Under the pieces are notes generated by a model that was given only the letters and a program-made list of their open reading frames with translations, did not search any database and was not told the DNA's origin. DNA of 14,058 nucleotides from JBICIG01 sp043101605 (GTDB taxonomy: Bacteria; Planctomycetota; Phycisphaerae; Phycisphaerales; UBA1924): the NCBI GenBank assembly GCA_043101605.1, contig JBICIG010000089.1, positions 1 to 14,058 on the forward strand, read 5' to 3'. The position numbers and the translations under genes are program-made. This document shows, piece by piece, positions 6,523 through 13,357 of this stretch (its first letter is position 1; the number at the start of each line of letters is the position of its first letter).

Positions 6523-7335
6523 CTGAGCGCCCGACCTTCCATTCCGTCCGCCGACGACCCCGTCCCAGTCTCGTGGACCGCGCTGCTCGCCCAGGCCGCC
6601 GAACTCGCTCAGGTCGCCGCCTTGCTGCCCCCCGGCGAGGACAACGACCGCTGGAAAGACGCGATCGGTTCGATCATCGGGCTCCACGCCGTCACGCACG
6701 CGCTGCTCGATCTCGACCGCGTTGGGAACGCCGACCGCCCCGCCGCCCTCGACCGGGCCGCCCTGCTCATCCGCGAGCACGCCGGCTCGATCCACCGCGT
6801 CTGGGCCGCTCAGCCGATGCCCGAGTCGCTGATCGAATTGGAAGCCGACGCCCGTGCCGCGCTCGAGCACGCCCGGCACGCCGGCGTCCAGTGGCGTGTC
6901 GCCGACGACCCGATCCAGACCGACCACCCCGACCCGCTGGTCGAGGAGCTGCAAAGCCTCGGCTTCGCCGGCGATCTCTACCTCCCCACGCCGGGCGTCC
7001 CGATGTTCGCCGGCGCCCCCGCGGGGTTCTGCGCCGGTCCCCACGGCACCACGCCCGACCAGCCCGTGCTCGCCCTCGTCGGCGCGTTCCTGAGTGAGCG
7101 TGATGGGCTCGTCGGCACGCCCGAGCGTGTCGCTCCCATGCGGCAGGTCTACCGGCAGTTCGACTTCGCCGCCGGCGGACCCGTCCGCGATGTCGTCCGC
7201 CCCATGGATGCCGACCTCCCGGCCGGGCAGCCCCTGCTCGTCCCGGCGATCCTCGCCGGCGTCCCCCAGCCGATCGCCCTGCTTCCGCGAGCCGTGCGGC
7301 TCGACCACGAACTCCCGGTGATCGAAGAGACCTGA
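6523..7335 (+). CDS. Conserved-looking protein of unknown function
   Basis: I do not recognise this product. The frame encodes about 270 residues from a CTG at 6523, which has GGAG (6511-6514) eight bases upstream. No ATG or GTG start is available. The first conventional alternative is the TTG at 6622, giving 237 residues, with only a weak AGG upstream. Codons between 6541 and 6622 show strong third-position G/C and encode a smooth helix (VSWTALLAQAAELAQVAALL), so I think translation starts upstream of 6622. The N-terminal half looks helical and rich in Ala, Leu and Glu. The C-terminal half is rich in Pro, Gly and Val (for example LYLPTPGVPMFAGAPAGF) and ends in VIEET. No signal peptide, membrane segment or catalytic motif is evident. 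The 83-bp gap to the divergent flavin reductase gene probably holds both promoters. Confidence 0.65.
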   Translation: MSARPSIPSADDPVPVSWTALLAQAAELAQVAALLPPGEDNDRWKDAIGSIIGLHAVTHALLDLDRVGNADRPAALDRAALLIREHAGSIHRVWAAQPMPESLIELEADARAALEHARHAGVQWRVADDPIQTDHPDPLVEELQSLGFAGDLYLPTPGVPMFAGAPAGFCAGPHGTTPDQPVLALVGAFLSERDGLVGTPERVAPMRQVYRQFDFAAGGPVRDVVRPMDADLPAGQPLLVPAILAGVPQPIALLPRAVRLDHELPVIEET

Positions 7336-7629
7336 TCGCTGAGGACGCCGCCGGCTCCCCACGCGCCGCTCCTCCCTCTCCCTCAACGCTCCGTGCCCTC
7401 CGTGCCTCCGTGGTGCGCTTCTCCGCCGAGTCCCGTCCCGCCCTCCGCAGCGATGCCTCCGGGCGGTTTGCCTATCCTTGCGTTCCGGTCCCGATCGGCG
7501 TCCCGGCGACCGCCGCGGAGCGATCGCAGGGCCCGGCCCCAAGCCGGACCGGGCGGGGCGTGGACGGGACATCAAGCCGCTGTGAGGGCCGCGAAAGCCG
7601 CCCGCATGACATCAGAGAAGGATGGGGAC
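7336..7629. other. Intergenic region upstream of mdh
   Basis: These 294 bases carry one arm of the CACGGAG repeat family (7389-7415) and otherwise little. A TATCCT at 7473-7478 could be a -10 box but lacks a good -35 partner. The mdh frame stays open backwards into this region, but the upstream part has no resemblance to malate dehydrogenases. Confidence 0.5.
7389..7415 (-). repeat. CACGGAG-family repeat, single arm
   Basis: On the minus strand the 27 bases are CACCACGGAG, GCACGGAGG, GCACGGAG in series, a period of about nine. The unit is nearly identical to the arms at 12516-12553 and 12611-12649. No inverted partner is visible close by. Confidence 0.75.
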
Positions 7630-8580
7630 ATGCGTCGAGCGAAGATCAGCGTTATCGGTGCCGGGAATGTCGGAGCCACCTGCGCCCACTGGGCGGCGTC
7701 GAAGAACCTCGGCGACATCGTCGTCCTCGACATCCCCGACAAGGAGGGCGTCGCCCAGGGCAAGATGCTCGACCTGGCCTGCTGCGGCCCCGTCGAACGC
7801 TTCGACTCCAACATCGTCGGCACCAGCGACTACAAGGACATCGCCGGCTCCGATGTCGTCGTAATCACCGCCGGCCTGCCCCGCAAGCCCGGCATGAGCC
7901 GAGACGACCTCATCGAGACCAATGTCAAGATCGTCCGCAGCGTCTCCGAGCAGGTCGCCGAGCACGCCCCGGACTCGATCCTCATCGTCGTCAGCAACCC
8001 GCTCGACGCGATGGTGTACACCGCATGGAAGGCATCCGGTTTTGACACCAGCCGAGTGATGGGCCAGGCGGGCGCGCTCGATGTCGCCCGATTCCGCACC
8101 TTCATCGCGATGGAGATCGGGTGCTCGGTCGAGGATGTGTCGGCCCTCCTCCTCGGCGGGCACGGCGACGACATGGTCCCCCTCCCGCGCCTGACCAGCG
8201 TCCACGGGATCCCCGTCGCCGACCTCCTCCCGGCCGAGAAGATCAACGCCTGCGTCGAGCGGGCCAAGGTCGGAGGCGGCGAGATCGTCAAGCTCATGGG
8301 AACCAGCGCCTACTACGCCCCCGCCAGCGGCACCATCCAGATGGTCGAGGCCATCGTCCGCGACAAGAAGCGCATCATCCCCAGCGCCGCATACTGCGAC
8401 AAGGAATTCGGCGTCGGGGGCTTCTTCGTCGGCGTCCCAGCCCTGCTCGGCACCAACGGCGTCGAGAAGATCGTCGAGTTCCCCCTCCAGCCCGACGAGC
8501 AGAAGCTCTTCGAAGAGAGCGTCTCGCATGTCAAGGACCTCGTCGCCACCGTCACCAAGATGTTCCCGGACCTCGCATGA
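7630..8580 (+). CDS. mdh: Malate dehydrogenase, LDH-like type
   Basis: The 316-residue protein oxidises malate to oxaloacetate with NAD+ in the tricarboxylic acid cycle. It shows the Rossmann motif GAGNVG (10-15), Asp34 at the end of the second strand as expected for NAD preference, and AGLPRKPGMSRDD (81-93) with Arg85 and Arg91. VSNPLDAMVY (121-130) follows, then GQAGALDVARFR (145-156) with Asp151 and Arg154, and the catalytic His178 in GGHGDDMVPL. An Arg in the substrate-specificity loop (GLPRKPG) marks malate and not lactate dehydrogenase. The ATG at 7630 has AAGGA (7618-7622) seven bases upstream and gives the family N-terminus. The in-frame upstream ATG at 7606 lacks such support. The gene appears to be a single transcription unit, with 123 bases before the next gene on the same strand. 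Confidence 0.96.
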   Translation: MRRAKISVIGAGNVGATCAHWAASKNLGDIVVLDIPDKEGVAQGKMLDLACCGPVERFDSNIVGTSDYKDIAGSDVVVITAGLPRKPGMSRDDLIETNVKIVRSVSEQVAEHAPDSILIVVSNPLDAMVYTAWKASGFDTSRVMGQAGALDVARFRTFIAMEIGCSVEDVSALLLGGHGDDMVPLPRLTSVHGIPVADLLPAEKINACVERAKVGGGEIVKLMGTSAYYAPASGTIQMVEAIVRDKKRIIPSAAYCDKEFGVGGFFVGVPALLGTNGVEKIVEFPLQPDEQKLFEESVSHVKDLVATVTKMFPDLA

Positions 8581-8703
8581 CCCGCCCGGGATTCCGCCAC
8601 GCATGATTCCGTCGGCTCGAACACACCGGCCGTTCAGAGCGAACCAACGCCGTCCGATGCCCGCAAGTCGATCGAAACGCCCATCCGCAAGGGAGGCAAC
8701 GCC

Positions 8704-9807
8704 GTGACCAGGATCGCCCGCTTCAAGCTCTCCGCCCTCGCCCTCCTGACCTTCCTCCCCGGCGTCGCGTCGGCCCAGCAGGATCTCCCGCCCCCGCCCA
8801 ACTGGGTCGAGTCGCTCATCCTCGCCCCCGCCCCGGCCCGCGAGCCGTGGTCGAGCGAGTCCATCGCCCGCGTCGGCGAGATGCTCGAGGGCTCCTGGAA
8901 GAGCGCCGCCCCCGTCGCCGGGGCCGACCCCTCCGACTCGGTCGACATCCTCATGCACATCGCCCGCGTCAAGGTCGACGGGCACCGCGATGTCATGTAC
9001 CTCGAACTCGCCCGCATCGATCAGCCCGACATGCCCTACCGCCAGGCCCTGCTCCAGCTCATCGAGGCCAACGGGCAGATGCGCCTCCGCACCTACGAGG
9101 TCGCCAGCCAGGGCGACGGCATGATCGCCTACGCCGGCGCCTGGGCCGCTTACGAGTGGTTCCCCGCCAATGTCGGCAGCCGACTCATCGCCACCATGGA
9201 CATCATGCTCGAGCCCAGCTCGGACGGCTACGCCGGCAAGACCCGCCACCCCTACGCCACCGCACTCGGCGGCGCGCTCGACATGACCAGTTCCATCTCC
9301 ATCGAGCCGGGTCGCGTCACCACCCACGACCAGGGCTTCGACGCCGCCGGCAACAAGGTCTGGGGTCAGCCCATCACCTTCCAGCCCTACGACCCCGGCT
9401 TCGATGTCATCCGCGACGACCGCGGGCTCGTCTACATCGACTACAACCTCCACGACGACTCCGAGACCCCCGCCGAGGGCGACGCCATCCTCTGGGCCTT
9501 CCAGACCTGGCTGCACAGCAACGCCCGTCTCGTCGGCGACTCGGACTTCGAAGAAGTCGCGATCCAGTACGCCTACCCGCTCGGCCGCCAGTTCCTCGCC
9601 GGGCTCCGCGCCCCGCTCTACGAGGCGCACGAGGGCCGCACCGTCCGCGCCTTCCTGCCGGCCGAACTCGCCTACGGCAACCGCGGCTGGAAGGTCCGCA
9701 TGATCCCAGAGAACGAGCCGGTCATCTATTACCTCCGCTGCGTCCGCATCGAGTCCCTCCAGGCCCAGCCCGCGGCCCCGGCCGCCCCCGCCCCGGGCGA
9801 AGGCTGA
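8704..9807 (+). CDS. Secreted CpcT/CpeT-like protein with C-terminal FKBP-like domain
   Basis: The 367-residue product starts with a signal peptide (about 1-24, cleavage after ASA). Residues about 53-230 resemble the CpcT/CpeT family: MLEGSWKSAAP (60-70), a lipocalin-like LYLE-type strand (VMYLELARID, 97-106), PYRQALLQLI (111-120), and HDQGFDAAGNKVWG (208-221), matching the family's RGFD..G..VWG. Residues about 234-351 align with FKBP-type peptidyl-prolyl isomerases: PAEGDAILWAFQTWLHSNA, then the lead-in to LGRQFLAGL and the closing FLPAELAYGNRGWKVRMIPE. The Tyr of AYG is kept, but the FD pair and the Trp of active FKBPs are not evident, so isomerase activity is doubtful. CpcT/CpeT proteins are known as bilin lyases of phycobiliproteins; nothing here suggests phycobilisomes. 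The GTG start has GGGAGG (8691-8696) seven bases upstream. A Pro/Ala-rich tail ends the protein. The dnaJ-like gene follows after 28 bases. Confidence 0.75.
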   Translation: MTRIARFKLSALALLTFLPGVASAQQDLPPPPNWVESLILAPAPAREPWSSESIARVGEMLEGSWKSAAPVAGADPSDSVDILMHIARVKVDGHRDVMYLELARIDQPDMPYRQALLQLIEANGQMRLRTYEVASQGDGMIAYAGAWAAYEWFPANVGSRLIATMDIMLEPSSDGYAGKTRHPYATALGGALDMTSSISIEPGRVTTHDQGFDAAGNKVWGQPITFQPYDPGFDVIRDDRGLVYIDYNLHDDSETPAEGDAILWAFQTWLHSNARLVGDSDFEEVAIQYAYPLGRQFLAGLRAPLYEAHEGRTVRAFLPAELAYGNRGWKVRMIPENEPVIYYLRCVRIESLQAQPAAPAAPAPGEG

Positions 9808-9835
9808 CCGAGAGGGCCCGGGACGGATTCCACGC

Positions 9836-10789
9836 ATGGCCGGACGCGACTACTACGAAGTGCTCGGCGTGCCACGCTCGGCGTCGGCCGAGGACATCCG
9901 CCGCGCCTACCGCGACCTCGCCCGCAAGCACCACCCCGATGTCAACAAGTCCCCGGACTCGCAGGCCAAGTTCACCGAGATCCAGGAGGCCTACGACATC
10001 CTCTCCGACGAGGAAAAGCGCCGCCTCTACGACGCCGCCGGGCACGCCGGCGTCCGCGGACAGTCCTGGGGCAGCGCCGGCGGCACGGGCACCCGCGTCG
10101 ACTTCGACCTCGATGAACTCGGCTCCATGTTCGAAGCCTTCTTCGGCGGACGCAAGAACGCCCCGGGAGGCGCCAGCCCCTGGAGCGGCGCCGGGCAGAG
10201 CGGCCCGGGCGCTCGAGCCCGCCCACGCGCCGCATCCCCCGAACCCGTCCGGCAGGACCTGTCGATCTCCTTTCTCACCGCCGTCCGCGGCGGCACGCAG
10301 TCCATCGAACTCGTCGCCGCCGGCAAGCCCAAGTCCATCCAGGTCACCATCCCCCCGGGGATCGAGGAGGGCGGCAAGCTCCGCGTCCGCGGCGGCGCCG
10401 GGGCCGGTCGCGATGTCATCCTGACCGTCCACATCGGCAACCACCCCGTCTTCCGCCGCGCCCCCGGCTCCTCCAAAAACCTCGAGTTCGACCTCCCCCT
10501 CTCTATCGCCGAAGCCACCCTCGGCGCCCGCGTCAGCGTCCCGACCCTGACCGGGCATGTCGAACTGAACATCCCTCCGGGCACCGGCGGCGGGCGGAAA
10601 CTCCGCCTCCGCGGGCGGGGCATCAAGCCCCCCAAGGGCGATCCGGGGGATCTCTACGCCGTCGTCCGCATCGTCGCCCCCGAAGCGGCTACACTGACCG
10701 ACGAGCAGCGCCGGCTGCTCGCGGAGTTGGGAGCCACACAGCCAAGCCCCCGCCAGGGGGATGTGTGGAACCCCGGCTGGGCCCCCTGA
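9836..10789 (+). CDS. cbpA: CbpA/DnaJ-class J-domain co-chaperone without zinc fingers
   Basis: The 317-residue protein has an N-terminal J domain (about 4-67) with the HPD motif at 33-35, which stimulates Hsp70 (DnaK) ATPase. A Gly/Phe-like linker (about 75-135, with MFEAFFGG) follows. Two beta-barrel client-binding domains then appear, with the repeated IPPGIEEGGKLRVRG (172-186) and IPPGTGGGRKLRLRGRG (246-262). HPVFRR (203-208) and ATLGARVSVPTLTG (227-240) are typical. The CxxCxGxG zinc repeats of DnaJ are absent, so it is a class B protein like CbpA. The ATG follows the secreted CpeT/FKBP-like gene by 28 bases on the same strand, so the two may be co-transcribed. Only a weak CGGA lies at 9824-9827 as ribosome binding site. 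The symbol is by similarity of architecture. Confidence 0.88.
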   Translation: MAGRDYYEVLGVPRSASAEDIRRAYRDLARKHHPDVNKSPDSQAKFTEIQEAYDILSDEEKRRLYDAAGHAGVRGQSWGSAGGTGTRVDFDLDELGSMFEAFFGGRKNAPGGASPWSGAGQSGPGARARPRAASPEPVRQDLSISFLTAVRGGTQSIELVAAGKPKSIQVTIPPGIEEGGKLRVRGGAGAGRDVILTVHIGNHPVFRRAPGSSKNLEFDLPLSIAEATLGARVSVPTLTGHVELNIPPGTGGGRKLRLRGRGIKPPKGDPGDLYAVVRIVAPEAATLTDEQRRLLAELGATQPSPRQGDVWNPGWAP

Positions 10790-10827
10790 CGCCTCCCCAG
10801 GCGTTCCCGCCACGGGCCCGGGCCGAG

Positions 10828-10856
10828 TTGACAGTACTGTGCATGTACGCGACAGT
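10828..10856 (+). promoter_or_regulatory. Candidate promoter and palindrome before the sugar transferase gene
   Basis: A perfect -35 hexamer TTGACA (10828-10833) overlaps a perfect 10-bp palindrome ACAGTACTGT (10831-10840). The base run at the expected -10 distance, GACAGT (10851-10856), is a poor match. GTAC recurs at 10834-10837 and 10845-10848. The overlap of palindrome and -35 box would suit a repressor site. No regulator can be named. Confidence 0.3.
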
Positions 10857-10903
10857 GCCGCTGCTGCAGGATGCGGCCCGCGGACGCTTGCGAGGATGGA
10901 CAC

Positions 10904-12409
10904 TTGCTCAAGCAGCGTCACCAATTGTTCGTGGTTCTCACCGTGGTTGCTGACGGCTTTGTCGTCGCCGCCGCCTGTCTCCTCGCGTGGGTCACCCGCC
11001 GCCTCTGGATCGACGGCACCTGGCCCGATGCGTGGGCTTCTTACATCAAGGAACCCCTCGTCCTCCTGAGCGTGCCCACCGTGCTGGGCGTGCTCTGGAT
11101 GATGGGCCTCTACCGACCCCGCCGCGACCGCTCCATCCTCCCCGAGGTCGGCCAGGTCTTCAAAGCCTCCATCGTCTCCCTCCTCGCCCTCGTCGCGATT
11201 CTCTGGTCCATCGGCGACGGCGTCCTGGGCGCCCGCGGCGTCGCGCCCGTCACCCGCTTCGGCGTCGAACTCGACCCCGCCCGCACCCAGCTCGGCGTCC
11301 TCGCCCTCGCCCTGCCGGTCGGCATTTCCGCTTTCCGTGTCTGCCTCCGCATGGGGCTCCGCTACCTCCGCGTGCGGGGCAAGAACCTCCGCCATGTCGC
11401 GATCATCGGCGTCGGTCGGCTCGGGCAGATCGCCGGCCGCACCCTCAGCCGCAACTCGTGGACCGGGATCCAGGTCTCCTACTTCATCGCCCACGAGCCC
11501 GCCGCCGACCGTGAGACCTGCCTCGGCAAGCCGGTGCTCGGCGGGCTGGACGACCTTGAGCGCGTGCTCGAGGAACACCGCGTCGACGCGATCTACCTCG
11601 CGCTGCCCAACGCCGAAGCCGCCCAGATCCCGCAGGTGCTCAAGCGGCTCGAACGGTTCGCGCTCGATGTGCGCATCATCCCCGATGTCCCGCTGCGCTA
11701 CCTCCCGCAGAGCATGGCCGTTTCCGAACTCGAGGGCATGCCCGTCCTGAGCTACCGCGAGAGCCCGCTCTACGGGCTCGGGGGTCTGAGCAAACGGGCG
11801 CTGGATATCGCCGGGGCGGCCGCCGCGCTGATTCTGTTCTCGCCGCTGATGCTCGCGATCGCGATCCTGGTGCGGCTGTCGGGCCCGGGCCCGGTGATCT
11901 TCCGCCAGCCGCGGGTGACGCTGGGGGACGAGCAGTTCCAGATCTACAAGTTCCGGACGATGTTCCATGTCGCCGACGAGTCGGCGCCGCGCTTCGAGGA
12001 CGACGACGCGACGCCCGACGACCCGACCCCCGCCCAGAGCCCGGAGTGGACGCGCCGCGACGATCCGCGCATCACCCGCATCGGGCGGTTCCTCCGCCGA
12101 ACCAGCCTCGACGAACTGCCCCAACTCATCAATGTCATCAAGGGGGACATGTCGCTCGTGGGGCCGCGCCCCGAGCGTCCGGAACTGATCGAGCGCTTCC
12201 GCGAGGACTGGCGCGGGTACATGCTCCGCCAGCATGTCAAGGCGGGCATGACCGGATGGGCCCAGGTCAACGGGCTCCGCGGCGACACCGACCTCCGCAA
12301 ACGCATCCAGCACGACCTCTTCTATGTCCGCCACTGGTCGCTCGGGTTCGACCTGAAGATCCTCTGGCTGACGCTCTTCCGCGGCTTCGTCCACCGCAAC
12401 GCGCACTGA
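10904..12409 (+). CDS. Polyisoprenyl-phosphate hexose-1-phosphate transferase, WcaJ type
   Basis: This membrane enzyme starts exopolysaccharide or O-antigen-like glycan synthesis by moving a sugar-1-phosphate from a UDP-sugar to undecaprenyl phosphate. The 501-residue product has about four N-terminal hydrophobic segments (the first near 8-28), a CoA-binding-like Rossmann region (RHVAIIGVGRLGQIAG) and the catalytic domain from SKRALDIAG (296-304). There, FRTM (350-353), the Asp403-Glu404 pair in SLDELPQL, GDMSLVGPRPE (414-424) and GMTGWAQVNGLRG match the bacterial sugar transferase family. I prefer the TTG at 10904, which gives the usual MLKQRHQL start and has GAGG (10892-10895) eight bases upstream. 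An ATG at 10871 would add 11 residues but has no spaced ribosome binding site. Sugar specificity is not readable. No glycosyltransferases or export genes adjoin it, so it looks like an isolated initiating enzyme. Confidence 0.92.
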   Translation: MLKQRHQLFVVLTVVADGFVVAAACLLAWVTRRLWIDGTWPDAWASYIKEPLVLLSVPTVLGVLWMMGLYRPRRDRSILPEVGQVFKASIVSLLALVAILWSIGDGVLGARGVAPVTRFGVELDPARTQLGVLALALPVGISAFRVCLRMGLRYLRVRGKNLRHVAIIGVGRLGQIAGRTLSRNSWTGIQVSYFIAHEPAADRETCLGKPVLGGLDDLERVLEEHRVDAIYLALPNAEAAQIPQVLKRLERFALDVRIIPDVPLRYLPQSMAVSELEGMPVLSYRESPLYGLGGLSKRALDIAGAAAALILFSPLMLAIAILVRLSGPGPVIFRQPRVTLGDEQFQIYKFRTMFHVADESAPRFEDDDATPDDPTPAQSPEWTRRDDPRITRIGRFLRRTSLDELPQLINVIKGDMSLVGPRPERPELIERFREDWRGYMLRQHVKAGMTGWAQVNGLRGDTDLRKRIQHDLFYVRHWSLGFDLKILWLTLFRGFVHRNAH

Positions 12410-12470
12410 CGCGCGCGAGGCCGATCCCCGCTCAACTCATGCCCGATGCGCGCACCCATCGCGTGCCTTC

Positions 12471-12488
12471 GTGTTCCACGTGGAACAC
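12471..12488. promoter_or_regulatory. parS: parS centromere-like site (ParB binding)
   Basis: GTGTTCCACGTGGAACAC is a perfect 18-bp palindrome. Its inner 16 bases, TGTTCCACGTGGAACA, fit the widely conserved chromosomal parS consensus TGTTNCACGTGNAACA at every defined position. ParB binds such sites and loads SMC near the replication origin. It lies in an intergenic region about 0.9 kb upstream of mnmG, a gene often next to rsmG, parA and parB. It also holds one of only two ACGT tetranucleotides in the window, which suggests that function preserves it. Confidence 0.88.
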
Positions 12489-12515
12489 ATACTCGGTCTG
12501 CGCGCGTGGGAGATG

Positions 12516-12649
12516 TACCACGGAGACACGGAGGGCACGGAGCAGGCACGAAGTCGTACGAGTGTCAGGTGCGGAAGACAGAGTCAATTCTGATTCTTGG
12601 CCCCGACTTCCTTCCGTGCTCACTCCGTGAACTCCGTGCCTCCGTGGTG
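12516..12649. repeat. Inverted pair of CACGGAG-family arms
   Basis: The left arm (12516-12553) contains ACCACGGAG, CACGGAG, CACGGAG and GCACGAAG with short spacers. The right arm (12611-12649) is its inverse, ending CCTCCGTGGTG. The arms pair along most of 37 bases. The 57-base centre includes the palindrome TCGTACGA (12554-12561) and no gene. The right arm ends eight bases before the stop of the minus-strand acetyltransferase gene, so the hairpin separates two convergent genes and may act as a terminator or as a mobile palindromic repeat. Confidence 0.75.
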
Positions 12650-12657
12650 CACCGGCT

Positions 12658-13179
12658 TCACCCGACATCCCGCGGCGGCGCATCGGGATCGCCGAGTTCG
12701 AGCAGCCAATAGCCGACATCCCGCCATGCGCCGAACTTCCAGCCGACGCGGGGGAAGTGGGCGACCTTGGTCATGCCCATTGCTTCGTGGAGCTTGACGC
12801 TCGCGTCGTTGGGGAGGGTAATCCCGGCGATCAGCGTTCGATACCCCGCCGCGTCGAGGCGTGCGAACAACTCCGTGTAGAGCGCGCGCCCGACGCCCCT
12901 GCGGTGGTGCGCCGGCTCGACATAGACGGTGATCTCGGCGCTGTACCGGTACGCGCACCGGCTTTTCCACGCCGAGGCGCGGGCGTAGCCCTTGAACGCG
13001 CCGTCGTTGTCCTCGGCGACGAGCCACGGGAACCTGCCGCGCGTCTGCTCCCAGAGCGCGACCATCTCCGCAACGGGCATCTCCTGTTCGGCGAAGTGGG
13101 CGGGAGTCTCTCGGATCGCCCAGTTCTCCAGGGCGGTGATCGGGGTGAGGTCGGGCTCGGCGGCGTCGCGGATGCGCAT
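12658..13179 (-). CDS. GNAT acetyltransferase, phosphinothricin acetyltransferase-like
   Basis: The 173-residue protein is a GNAT enzyme transferring an acetyl group from acetyl-CoA. It starts MRIRDAAEPDLTPI, carries the acetyl-CoA pyrophosphate loop region VYVEPAHHRRGVGRALY (85-101), then NDASVKLHEAMGM (124-136) and FPRVGWKFGAWRDVGYW (142-158). The last two are typical of the phosphinothricin/methionine-sulfoximine acetyltransferase subfamily. The natural substrate is unknown, and resistance should not be assumed. I chose the ATG at 13179 because it gives the family N-terminus; the frame remains open to 13359 without family resemblance. The ribosome binding site is weak (GGGA-like). It is convergent with the sugar transferase gene and divergent from mnmG. 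Confidence 0.87.
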   Translation of the reverse strand: MRIRDAAEPDLTPITALENWAIRETPAHFAEQEMPVAEMVALWEQTRGRFPWLVAEDNDGAFKGYARASAWKSRCAYRYSAEITVYVEPAHHRRGVGRALYTELFARLDAAGYRTLIAGITLPNDASVKLHEAMGMTKVAHFPRVGWKFGAWRDVGYWLLELGDPDAPPRDVG

Positions 13180-13287
13180 GATCCCGAAGCGTATCGCCGG
13201 TGATGACCGCTCCGTGCGCCGGTCAACGGTTTGGGGGCGGTCCTTTCGGTGGAATCCCAAGTCGTGTCCCGCACGGCCTCGGTCCGA

Positions 13288-13310
13288 ACTCCGTGTCCTC
13301 CGCGGTGATC
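13288..13310 (-). repeat. CACGGAG-family repeat, degenerate single arm
   Basis: On the minus strand it reads GATCACCGCGGAGGACACGGAG, a shorter and slightly diverged copy of the arms at 12516-12649 and 7389-7415. It lies in the 178-bp gap between the acetyltransferase gene and mnmG. Confidence 0.6.
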
Positions 13311-13357
13311 CGCTTTGGTGCGGGCTCGCGTTGTGCGGGGGTCGTACCATCCGGCTC

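Noticed and set aside
12578..12592. Shared sequence with 120-135 inverted (ACAGAGTCA and ATTCTG with a one-base gap)
   Set aside because: About 15 matching bases with a gap could arise by chance over a 14-kb window, and no other copy was seen.
12658..13179. Herbicide or antibiotic resistance gene
   Set aside because: The subfamily resemblance does not establish the substrate. Chromosomal GNAT genes of this type are widespread with unknown roles.
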